Assembly (NCBI GenBank): GCA_021826255.1 | Contig: JAKBAZ010000006.1 | Location: 1-22,309, forward strand | DNA: 22,309 nt | Reading direction: 5' to 3' | Source: Actinomycetes bacterium | Lineage (GTDB): Bacteria; Actinomycetota; Acidimicrobiia; Acidimicrobiales; RAAP-2 | Made by a program: the position numbers and the translations under genes | Shown: positions 13,557 to 22,309 of the stretch, piece by piece | How the letters are laid out: the number at the start of each line of letters is the position of its first letter | How positions within the stretch are numbered: position 1 is the first letter of the stretch | Notes under the pieces: model-generated | What the model saw: the letters and a program-made list of their open reading frames with translations, nothing else | Told to the model about the DNA's origin: nothing | The model's database searches: none

Positions 13557-15296
13557 ATGCCCGGGATGGGTGGAAGTCTTCACATCAATCTGCTCAACCA
13601 GACCACGGTGACGTCATTTCACCACCGGCTCTACACCGTGGCTCTCCTCCAGATTCTGGCCGTGGGTCTCATTCTCTTCGTGAGCGTCGCCTTGACGGGG
13701 GGTCTGTCCCGGTTCAACCTCTCGACGCCAGGAGAACACGAACCCGCCGCTCGCTCGGTGTTGCGCTACGCCTTCGGCGCCATGTGGCTCTTCGACGGCG
13801 TGTTGCAGTTCCAGCCCGGCATGCCCTTGGGGCTCGGCTCCAACGTGATTGCTCCGACCGCGGCCGGGAACCCGTCCTGGCTGGCTGGGCTGGTCATCCA
13901 CGCGGTGAACCTGTGGAATCTCCACCCCATCGCCCTCGCCTCGGCGGTGGCGTGGTGGCAAGTGGGCCTCGGAGTGTTGCTGCTCGTCTCTAACGGTCTC
14001 GTTGGGCGAATCGTGGGGGGCGTATCTGCCGCCTACGCCCTGATGATCTGGGTGGTGGGTAACGCGATGGGGGGAATCTTCCAACCGACGTCGAGCATCT
14101 TGTTCGGCTGGCCGGGAGCGACCCTGTGGTACGTGCTCGCCGGAGTCGCTCTGGCCCTTCGCCCCGACGTGTTCTCACGCGTGTTCTCGCGCGTGGCCCT
14201 TCGAGTGTCGTCGGTCATTGTGCTGCTCGGGGCCCTGCAGCAGTTGCGTCCCTCCGTGGGATTCTGGAGCGGCGGGAACGCCAACGCTCTCACCCAAATG
14301 GCGTCCTCAATGACCCCTACGCCCCAACCTCACTGGTTGGCCAGTCTGGTGCACGGTGCGGGTGTGGCGGCGGGAACGATGGGCGGAGGGTTCAACACCC
14401 TCGTGATTCTCTGGTTGCTGGTGGCCGGAGTCGGGCTGTGGTGGAGTTCGACTCACGGTGGGGCCTGGTCGATTTGGGTCACCGTCGCCTTCGCTATGGT
14501 GTTTTGGGTCCTGGCTGAAGACATGGCCATCTTCGGGGGTCTCGCGACGGATCTCAACTCCTTACCGCCGATGGCCGCCTTCATCGTGGCGGCGTCGCCC
14601 TCTCTGGCCGCTCGGGCCCCCTTCCGGCGTCGCCTGCCCCGCGAGATTCGCTCCCAGACGGGTGCGGTGATCGCGAGCTTTGCGGCGGCCATGACCGGAG
14701 TGGCGGGGGTGTCGATGGCCCTCGCCCCGCTGACGGCCGCCGAAACGACCTTCTATCTCGCCGCGAACGGGTCGACGACGGTCGTCAACGCTCCGGCCCC
14801 CAACTTCTCACTGGTCGATCAGACGGGCCAGAGGGTGAGCCTCTCGCCCTCGGGGGGCGAGTGGACGCTTCTGAGCTTTCTCGACCCCGTGTGCTACACG
14901 GACTGCCCCCTCCTGGCGGCCCAGATGCGGGCGGTCTTAGTGGCGGCCCACTCGTCGCACCTGCGGGCGATCGCGGTGGCGGCGAACCCGAAGTATCACA
15001 CCACGGCGGAAGTTCGTCACTTCGCGAGCATCCACGGGATGGACTCCATTGCCCACTTCCACTACCTCAACGGCACGACCGCGCAGTTGCAGAGTGTGTG
15101 GAACGCCTACGGCATTCAGGTCTACAACGTGCCCAAGTCGGTCATGAGCGTGCACGCCGACTACCTCTTTCTCATTTCGCCCGAGGGCCGTATCCGCGTC
15201 GTGCTCGGTGACGATCCCGGCACGGGCGCCACCTACCAGCAACAGTCCACTGAACAAGTGGTATTGAACTACCTCTCGTCCTTCGGCGTTAAGTAG
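13557..15296 (+). CDS. Polytopic membrane protein fused to a C-terminal SCO1/SenC-like copper-chaperone domain
   Basis: The 579-residue protein has two parts. Residues about 25-395 hold roughly ten hydrophobic segments and look internally duplicated: LQFQP (83-87) against LQQLRP (227-232), NPSWLAGLV (105-113) against QPHWLASLV (257-265), and MIWVVGNAMGGIF (163-175) against VFWVLAEDMAIFG (315-327). Residues about 412-579 form a thioredoxin-like SCO1/SenC domain beginning APNFSLVDQTG, with the copper-binding pair Cys446-x3-Cys450 (VCYTDCPL) and a likely third ligand, His533 (MSVHADYLFL). SCO proteins deliver copper to cytochrome c oxidase, so this may be an oxidase assembly factor. The membrane part is DoxX-like in feel, but I cannot assign it firmly. 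ATG 13557 has GGAGGAGG just upstream. The gene sits between nusB and pyrR, where many actinobacteria have no such gene. Confidence 0.85.
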   Translation: MPGMGGSLHINLLNQTTVTSFHHRLYTVALLQILAVGLILFVSVALTGGLSRFNLSTPGEHEPAARSVLRYAFGAMWLFDGVLQFQPGMPLGLGSNVIAPTAAGNPSWLAGLVIHAVNLWNLHPIALASAVAWWQVGLGVLLLVSNGLVGRIVGGVSAAYALMIWVVGNAMGGIFQPTSSILFGWPGATLWYVLAGVALALRPDVFSRVFSRVALRVSSVIVLLGALQQLRPSVGFWSGGNANALTQMASSMTPTPQPHWLASLVHGAGVAAGTMGGGFNTLVILWLLVAGVGLWWSSTHGGAWSIWVTVAFAMVFWVLAEDMAIFGGLATDLNSLPPMAAFIVAASPSLAARAPFRRRLPREIRSQTGAVIASFAAAMTGVAGVSMALAPLTAAETTFYLAANGSTTVVNAPAPNFSLVDQTGQRVSLSPSGGEWTLLSFLDPVCYTDCPLLAAQMRAVLVAAHSSHLRAIAVAANPKYHTTAEVRHFASIHGMDSIAHFHYLNGTTAQLQSVWNAYGIQVYNVPKSVMSVHADYLFLISPEGRIRVVLGDDPGTGATYQQQSTEQVVLNYLSSFGVK

Positions 15297-15603
15297 TCCG
15301 GCCTTTGTCGGGGCGGTGAACGTCGTCGAGGTACGCGTTCCACTCCTCGAGGCGCCGTTTCGTCTCGTCGTCCAGCTCGTTCGGGGTGTCGGAGGGTCGC
15401 CCACCACGCTCCTCGTGGAGAAAACGCCGCCAGGCGTACACCGCGTAGCCCCCGAGAAAGGGCCACTCGAAGGTGTACACCCAGGACAAGCCGTTACCCG
15501 AGAGGGCGCGGTCGAGTTCGACGACGAAGGCGGATGTGCACAGCAGTTCCGCCACAATGAGTCCCGCGTGGAGACGCCACTCGGAGCGAGACGAAGAGGG
15601 CAC
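15289..15603 (-). CDS. Small conserved two-helix membrane protein, function unknown
   Basis: The 104-residue product has two probable membrane segments at about 12-33 and 41-58, linked by a short loop. The second carries the striking stretch YTFEWPFLGGYAVYAWRRFLHEE, shown here in two pieces: YTFEWPFLGG and YAVYAWRRFLHEE. A charged, probably helical cytoplasmic tail follows. The FEWP-xxxGYAVY-W pattern is one I recall from actinobacterial hypothetical proteins without a known function. GTG 15603 has a TACGAT box ending 7 bases upstream, matching the leaderless pattern. The 3' end overlaps the SCO-fusion gene by eight bases, and the gene diverges from pyrR. Confidence 0.8.
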   Translation of the reverse strand: MPSSSRSEWRLHAGLIVAELLCTSAFVVELDRALSGNGLSWVYTFEWPFLGGYAVYAWRRFLHEERGGRPSDTPNELDDETKRRLEEWNAYLDDVHRPDKGRTT

Positions 15604-15610
15604 CGTGAGT

Positions 15611-15616
15611 ATCGTA
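15611..15616 (-). promoter_or_regulatory. Putative -10 box of the small membrane-protein gene (TACGAT)
   Basis: TACGAT on the minus strand fits TANNNT and ends 7 bases before the GTG at 15603, suggesting a leaderless transcript. Confidence 0.45.
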
Positions 15617-15640
15617 ACTCTGAAGGGGTGTCACCTCGGC

Positions 15641-15646
15641 TAGGGT
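15641..15646 (+). promoter_or_regulatory. Putative -10 box of the pyr operon (TAGGGT)
   Basis: TAGGGT fits TANNNT and lies 67 bases before the pyrR ATG, which would give a leader of about 60 bases holding the PyrR element. TATCGT at 15610-15615 is another candidate and would give a longer leader. Confidence 0.4.
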
Positions 15647-15650
15647 GACG

Positions 15651-15713
15651 GGGACTCTCCACGGAGAGTGGTCGTGAAGCGAGTCCCGTGAGGCTCGTAC
15701 GACGGAGGAAGAG
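15651..15713 (+). promoter_or_regulatory. pyr operon leader with PyrR binding loop next to the ribosome-binding site
   Basis: AGTCCCGTGAGGCT at 15682-15695 matches the known PyrR binding-loop consensus ARUCCNGNGAGGYU at every position. It is framed by a lower stem GTCGT (15671-15675) with ACGAC (15699-15703) and a purine bulge GAAG on the 5' side, as in Bacillus elements. The stem ends right beside GGAGGA (15704-15709), 4 bases before the pyrR ATG. There is no terminator with a U-run, so PyrR bound with UMP more likely blocks translation, as known for Mycobacterium smegmatis. Upstream, ACTCTC (15654-15659) can pair with GAGAGT (15664-15669). As an alternative, GGGACTC (15651-15657) can pair with GAGTCCC (15681-15687), which would break both hairpins. 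Confidence 0.8.
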
Positions 15714-16262
15714 ATGAGTGAATCCACCGGTCCTGCGGGACCGCCCCAGTCGACCCACCCGATTATGGGCCCCGACGACGTCGCTCGAGCATTGCGACGA
15801 ATGGCTCACGAAATCGTCGAGCGCCACCGGGGATCGAACAATCTCGTGGTGGTGGGAGTTCAGCGAGGTGGTGCCCCGCTCGCGGCGTATCTCGCAGCCC
15901 AACTGAGCGACATCCTTGAGGCCCCACTCGAACACGTGGATCTCGACGTGTCGTTTTTTCGCGACGACATCGGATCCGCACCACTCAAAGACGCGGCGCC
16001 CACCACGCTGTCGAGAGATCTTCGCGGTCGGGTCGTCATTCTCGTGGACGACGTCCTCTTCACGGGGCGTACAGTGCGCGCGGCCCTGAATGCGCTGCTG
16101 TCCTTCGGTCGTCCCGACGCCGTGGACCTGGCGGTGCTCGTCGACCGGGGCCATCGAGAACTCCCCCTACGGGCCGACTACGTGGGTAAGAATCTCCCGA
16201 CCTCGCGTGAGGAACGCGTGCGCGCGGGCCTTGACGGAGTTTGGATCGAGAGGGCGTCGTGA
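15714..16262 (+). CDS. pyrR: Bifunctional pyr operon RNA-binding regulator / uracil phosphoribosyltransferase PyrR
   Basis: PyrR senses UMP/UTP against PRPP and binds pyr mRNA leaders; many versions also have uracil phosphoribosyltransferase activity. The 182-residue protein has the PRPP-binding motif VVILVDDVLFTGRTVRAAL (107-125) and the PyrR-specific LVDRGHRELPLRADYVGKN region, given here as LVDRGHRELPLR and ADYVGKN. VQRGGAPLA (49-57) matches the family's substrate loop. Length is typical, with a slightly extended N-terminus. ATG 15714 has a strong ribosome-binding site 4 bases upstream, and the leader carries a PyrR binding loop, so the gene is probably autoregulated. The stop overlaps pyrB in GTGA. 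Confidence 0.96.
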   Translation: MSESTGPAGPPQSTHPIMGPDDVARALRRMAHEIVERHRGSNNLVVVGVQRGGAPLAAYLAAQLSDILEAPLEHVDLDVSFFRDDIGSAPLKDAAPTTLSRDLRGRVVILVDDVLFTGRTVRAALNALLSFGRPDAVDLAVLVDRGHRELPLRADYVGKNLPTSREERVRAGLDGVWIERAS

Positions 16263-17233
16263 GGACGATTCGCGGGGGGCACCTCCTGACTCTCGAGGGA
16301 GTCGACCGAGTCCAGGTCGTCGACGTACTCGACACCGCGGAGAGTTTCGTCGAGGTTCATCACCGAACTATTCGCAAGGTGCCGGCGTTGACCGGACGAG
16401 TGGTGGCGTCACTCTTCTTCGAGGAGTCGACGCGCACTCGGCTCAGTTTTGAAACGGCGGCGAAGCGACTCAGCGCCGACGTGATCTCCCTGGCGGTGGC
16501 GGCCTCGTCGGTGAAAAAGGGCGAGTCCCTGCGCGACACCATCTCGACGATTGAGGCTCTCGGCCTCGACGCGGTCGTCCTTCGTCACCGCTCGAGTGGC
16601 GCGAGCGAGCAGGTGGCCCGCTTCGTGCCCCACGTTCACGTCATTAACGCCGGCGACGGACAACACCAACACCCCACCCAGGGCTTGCTCGACGCCTTCA
16701 CTGTCCGCCAGGTCCTCGCCGAACGTCGGGGCACCACCGGACGAGAGTCGGGTGCGGAACTCTTCGACGGCCTGCGCGTTCTGATCGTCGGCGACGTTCT
16801 GCACTCGCGAGTAGCTCGTTCCGACATCGCCGTGTACCGGGCCCTCGGGGCGAACGTACGAGTGGTGGGTCCCGGCACGCTGGTTCCTCGGGAGTTGACG
16901 GAGTGGGGAGTAGAGGTGAGTTACGACCTCGACGAATCCCTCGAGTGGGCCCAGGTGATCGGGCTCCTTCGACTTCAGAGTGAGCGCGGTAGCGGCGAGT
17001 TCGTTCCCTCACTCGGCGAGTTCGCGACCCACTACGGGTTGACGAGCGCGCGACTGACGACACTGGATCCGAGGACACTGGTGATGCATCCCGGACCGAT
17101 GAATCGCGGAGTCGAAATCGACAACGCGGTCGCCGACTCCGCCCACTCCCTGGTGACTCGTCAAGTCGCCAACGGCGTGCCGGTGCGTATGGCGGTGCTG
17201 TACCTAACGGTGGCGGGAGGAGACGGCCGATGA
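16259..17233 (+). CDS. pyrB: Aspartate carbamoyltransferase catalytic subunit
   Basis: PyrB joins carbamoyl phosphate and aspartate, the first committed pyrimidine step. The 324-residue protein has the carbamoyl-phosphate motif STRTRLSFE (57-65), the mobile-loop lysines in SSVKKGESL, HPTQGLLD with the catalytic His region, and HPGPMNRGVEI near the C-terminus. GTG 16259 is chosen because it overlaps the pyrR stop in GTGA and has GAGAGG ending 4 bases upstream. A TTG at 16241 would add six residues within pyrR and is less likely. There is no pyrI regulatory subunit nearby, as usual for Actinomycetota. The stop overlaps pyrC in ATGA. Confidence 0.96.
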   Translation: MRTIRGGHLLTLEGVDRVQVVDVLDTAESFVEVHHRTIRKVPALTGRVVASLFFEESTRTRLSFETAAKRLSADVISLAVAASSVKKGESLRDTISTIEALGLDAVVLRHRSSGASEQVARFVPHVHVINAGDGQHQHPTQGLLDAFTVRQVLAERRGTTGRESGAELFDGLRVLIVGDVLHSRVARSDIAVYRALGANVRVVGPGTLVPRELTEWGVEVSYDLDESLEWAQVIGLLRLQSERGSGEFVPSLGEFATHYGLTSARLTTLDPRTLVMHPGPMNRGVEIDNAVADSAHSLVTRQVANGVPVRMAVLYLTVAGGDGR

Positions 17234-18279
17234 GTCGCTACGTGTTGCGCGGTGGTGTGGTCGTGGGGCCGACCGAGGCGCGTCGGGCTGACGTCCTCGT
17301 GGACGAGGGTCGGATTATCAGCGTGGGGACCGACCTCGACGTCGGGAGGGCTGAAGAACTCGACTGCACGGGTGCCTGGGTGGGGCCGGCCTACGTCGAT
17401 CTCCACTCTCACCTGAGAGAGCCCGGCGCCGAGGCGGCGGAGACGATTCACTCCGGTGCGCGAGCGGGGGTGCGCGGCGGCTACGGCGCCCTCGTCGCGA
17501 TGCCGAACACCGAACCCGCTCTCGACTCGGTGTCGCTCGTTCGTGACGTGCTCGAACGAGGTCGCTCGAGCGCCCTCGATGTCGCGGTCTGTGCCGCTAT
17601 CACCGTCGGACGCCGGGGTGAACGCCTGGCTCCGCTCGGTGACCTCGCGGCCCTCGGGGTCCGACTCTTCAGTGACGACGGCACCGGGGTGGCCAACCCT
17701 CTCGTCATGCGGCGCGCCCTCGAGTACGCCCGACCCCTCGGCGTGCGCCTCGCCCAACACTGCGAGGACGCGTCGTTGTGCGCCGGGGGAGTCATGAACG
17801 AGGGGGAGTGGAGTCGCCGCCTCGGACTAGGGGGTCGCCCCGCCATCGCCGAGGAGATCATGGTCGCCCGGGACCTCGACCTACTCCGACTCACTGGGGG
17901 TCGGCTCCACCTTCTTCACCTCTCGACAGCTCGCGCGGTGGGCCTCGCCCTCGCGGCCCGCGCCGAGGGACTCGACGTGACCTTCGAGGTCACTCCCCAC
18001 CACCTCGTGCTCGACGAGTCTGCGTGCGCCGCCTACGACCCGATCATGAAGGTTCACCCCCCGCTGCGGGCGGCGTCCGACGTGGCGGCGCTCGGTGAAC
18101 TGTTGCGCCAGGGTCGTCTCGACGCCGTCGCCACCGACCACGCCCCCCACGCCCCCGAGACGAAGGATCAACCCTTCGACGAGGCTCCGGCCGGGATGCT
18201 CGGACTCGAGCACGCCGCCTCGGTGGTCCACGAGGTTCTCGGCGCGAATCGCCCCCTCGACCTGTTCCGCGTCCTCTGA
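17230..18279 (+). CDS. pyrC: Dihydroorotase PyrC, ended early by an in-frame TGA
   Basis: PyrC cyclises carbamoyl aspartate to dihydroorotate. The first 349 residues hold all expected metal and active-site positions of the long (class I) dihydroorotase: DLHSHLREPG with His59 and His61, FSDDGTG (148-153), AQHCED with His177, LLHLST with His230, and TDHAPH with Asp303. The family is usually about 420-440 residues long, yet a TGA occurs at codon 350 (18277-18279). The same frame continues with the conserved C-terminus to 18531 and ends in an ATGA overlap with carA. So the gene is either a nonsense mutant, a sequence error, or read through. Ser or Thr is usual at this position. ATG 17230 overlaps the pyrB stop in ATGA. 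Confidence 0.93.
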   Translation: MSRYVLRGGVVVGPTEARRADVLVDEGRIISVGTDLDVGRAEELDCTGAWVGPAYVDLHSHLREPGAEAAETIHSGARAGVRGGYGALVAMPNTEPALDSVSLVRDVLERGRSSALDVAVCAAITVGRRGERLAPLGDLAALGVRLFSDDGTGVANPLVMRRALEYARPLGVRLAQHCEDASLCAGGVMNEGEWSRRLGLGGRPAIAEEIMVARDLDLLRLTGGRLHLLHLSTARAVGLALAARAEGLDVTFEVTPHHLVLDESACAAYDPIMKVHPPLRAASDVAALGELLRQGRLDAVATDHAPHAPETKDQPFDEAPAGMLGLEHAASVVHEVLGANRPLDLFRVL

Positions 18280-18531
18280 CGCACTCCGGCGTCTATCGCG
18301 GGACTGGACCGTCCCGGACCCCTCGGACTCTCCGTCCACGGAGGCGACGTCGTCGCTGGGGAGGACGCCAACCTGGTGGTCTTCGACCCGAGCGTGACGT
18401 GGTCAGTCGATCGGGAGCACTTGCAGTCTCGGGCGACCAACACTCCCTACCACGGGCGCACCCTCACGGGCAGAGCGCGACACACCCTGGTGAGGGGCGT
18501 TCCTCGAGTCCGAGAAGGAGAGATGCAATGA
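18280..18531 (+). other. C-terminal part of pyrC beyond the in-frame TGA
   Basis: In the frame of pyrC, directly after the TGA, the sequence encodes RTPASIAGLDRPGPLG, then VVAGEDANLVVFDP, SRATNTPYHGRTLTG and RARHTLVRGVPRV. These are the standard dihydroorotase C-terminal motifs (PAxIAGL, ADLVVFDP, SxxxNTPYxG, TxVxG) that complete the small beta-sandwich domain. The frame ends at TGA 18529-18531, which overlaps the carA ATG in ATGA. Together with the upstream part it would make a 433-residue protein of normal length. There is no likely separate start near 18280, so this is not an independent gene. Confidence 0.9.
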
Positions 18532-19615
18532 GTCGACCCGGCGCCTACCTGGTCTTGAGTGACGGGTCCGTCTTTGAGGGATCGGCGGCGGGATACGCCC
18601 CCGAGGGTCACGTGACGACGGGGGAGTTCGTCTTTAACACCGCGTTGTCGGGTTACCAGGAGGTCATTACCGACCCGAGTTACGCGGGACAGATTGTCAC
18701 TTTTACCTATCCGCACATTGGTAACTACGGAGTCACCCGAGCCGACGACGAGTCGACGCGTCCCTGGTGCGAAGGAATCGTGGTGCGCGAACTCAGTTCG
18801 GTGGCGTCCAACTGGCGCGCCGAGTCGGATCTCGAGACCTACTTGCGCCAGCACCGAGTCAGCGCCATCTGCGACGTGGACACGCGTCGATTGACTCGAC
18901 ACCTGCGCGCCCACGGGGCGCTCACCGGGGCGTTCGGTCACGCCCCGCTCGACGTGGTGGCCGAGCGGGCGTCCCAGGCGCTCGGTACCGACGGGCAGAA
19001 TCTGGTCGACTCCGTGACGTGTGGCGAACCCTACGAACGGGGCCACGGCGAGCTCCACATCGTGGCCCTCGACTACGGCATCAAGTCCACGATGGTGGAC
19101 CAACTCGCCGCCCGATTCCGCCTCACGGTCCTGCCCGCCACGAGTTCCGCCGCCGACGTGCTCGCCCACGAACCCGACGGCGTCTTTCTCTCCAACGGCC
19201 CGGGGGACCCGGCGGCCCTCACCCGTCACGTGGGAGTGATTTCTCAGTTGCTCGAGGCTCGCCCCATCTTCGGCATCTGTCTCGGTCACCAACTCCTCGC
19301 GAGCGCCCTCGGGGCCTCGACCTTCAAGTTGCCCTTCGGACACCACGGTTCCAATCACCCGGTGAAGGACCTCCGCAGTGGTCGAGTGGAGATCACCGCT
19401 CAGAATCACAACTACGCCGTGTCGCCCGACACCCTGGTGGGGGTGCGAGTCAGTCACGTGAACTTGAACGACGGCGTCGTCGAGGGCCTGGTGTCGAACG
19501 AACACCGGTGCTTCTCGGTCCAATATCACCCCGAAGCCGCTCCCGGTCCCCACGACGCCCGGTATCTCTTTGATCGCTTCGACGCCCTCGTGCGTAGTGG
19601 AAAGGTGGACGACTA

Positions 19616-19616
<1 letters not shown>
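18528..19616 (+). CDS. carA: Carbamoyl-phosphate synthase small (glutaminase) subunit
   Basis: CarA hydrolyses glutamine and passes ammonia to CarB. The 362-residue protein has the N-terminal CPSase domain (GYAPEGHVTTGEFVFNTAL split as GYAPEGHV and TTGEFVFNTALSGYQEV, then SYAGQIVTFTYPHIGNYG). The class I amidotransferase domain follows, with LSNGPGDP, the nucleophile Cys251 in FGICLGHQLL, and His334/Glu336 in QYHPEAAPGPHD. ATG 18528 has AAGGAG (18515-18520) 7 bases upstream and overlaps the full-length pyrC stop in ATGA. A longer in-frame version from 18399 would overlap the pyrC tail and is rejected. The TAG stop shares one base with the carB GTG. Confidence 0.97.

Positions 19617-22309
<2,693 letters not shown>

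Noticed and set aside
14937..16154. Minus-strand open frame of 405 codons spanning the SCO-fusion end, the small membrane gene and pyrR
   Set aside because: It crosses three well-supported genes and one promoter region in a wrong frame, with low-complexity Arg/Thr/Ser content.
18277..18279. Global reassignment of UGA to tryptophan as the explanation for the pyrC stop
   Set aside because: UGA ends seven genes in exact ATGA or GTGA overlaps, so it must still terminate at least partly, and Ser/Thr rather than Trp is expected at this pyrC position.
18399..18527. N-terminal extension of carA
   Set aside because: It overlaps the conserved pyrC tail in another frame; ATG 18528 has a good ribosome-binding site and a family-typical N-terminus.

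Overview
The window is GC-rich, gene-dense bacterial chromosome with no stretch over about 115 bases lacking a gene. Family content and gene order (aroC-aroKB-aroQ-efp-nusB, then pyrR-pyrB-pyrC-carA-carB, with a menaquinone locus alongside) point to Actinomycetota. Acidimicrobiia is my best guess, from gene order, the shikimate kinase/DHQ synthase fusion and TANNNT promoters with leaderless starts. This is a judgement without a database search. I see no mobile element, tRNA, rRNA or CRISPR array.

Layout. (1) 1-5601, menaquinone locus: menE (minus, cut by the window edge) diverges from menB-menA; menH (minus) converges on menA and diverges from menD, with start codons that share one base; menD is coupled to a ccdA-type thiol:disulfide membrane transporter. 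(2) 5632-9325, mixed housekeeping: tyrS with a small lipoprotein gene, three small or uncharacterised conserved genes, and an NfuA-type Fe-S carrier divergent from a cysteine-rich protein. (3) 9357-13541, shikimate/translation cluster: aroC, an aroK-aroB fusion, aroQ, efp, nusB. (4) 13557-15603: a polytopic membrane protein fused to a SCO1/SenC copper-chaperone domain, and a small membrane protein on the other strand. (5) 15714-22309, pyrimidine operon pyrR-pyrB-pyrC-carA-carB (carB cut by the edge), with a PyrR-binding RNA element in its leader.

Most interesting observations: an in-frame TGA inside pyrC with the conserved C-terminus continuing in the same frame to a normal ATGA overlap with carA; a complete lack of TGA among the 15 stop codons not tied to a 4-base overlap; an exact PyrR binding-loop consensus with a possible competing fold in front of pyrR; a recurrent TANNNT box 6-8 bases before the start codon of nine genes; and an internally duplicated membrane-SCO fusion.

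How the genes work together: the aro genes make chorismate, the precursor that feeds menaquinone synthesis through the men genes. menC and menF are not in the window. ccdA and the SCO-domain protein are both plausible respiratory-chain assembly factors. The pyr/car operon makes UMP precursors and is probably controlled by PyrR on its own leader.
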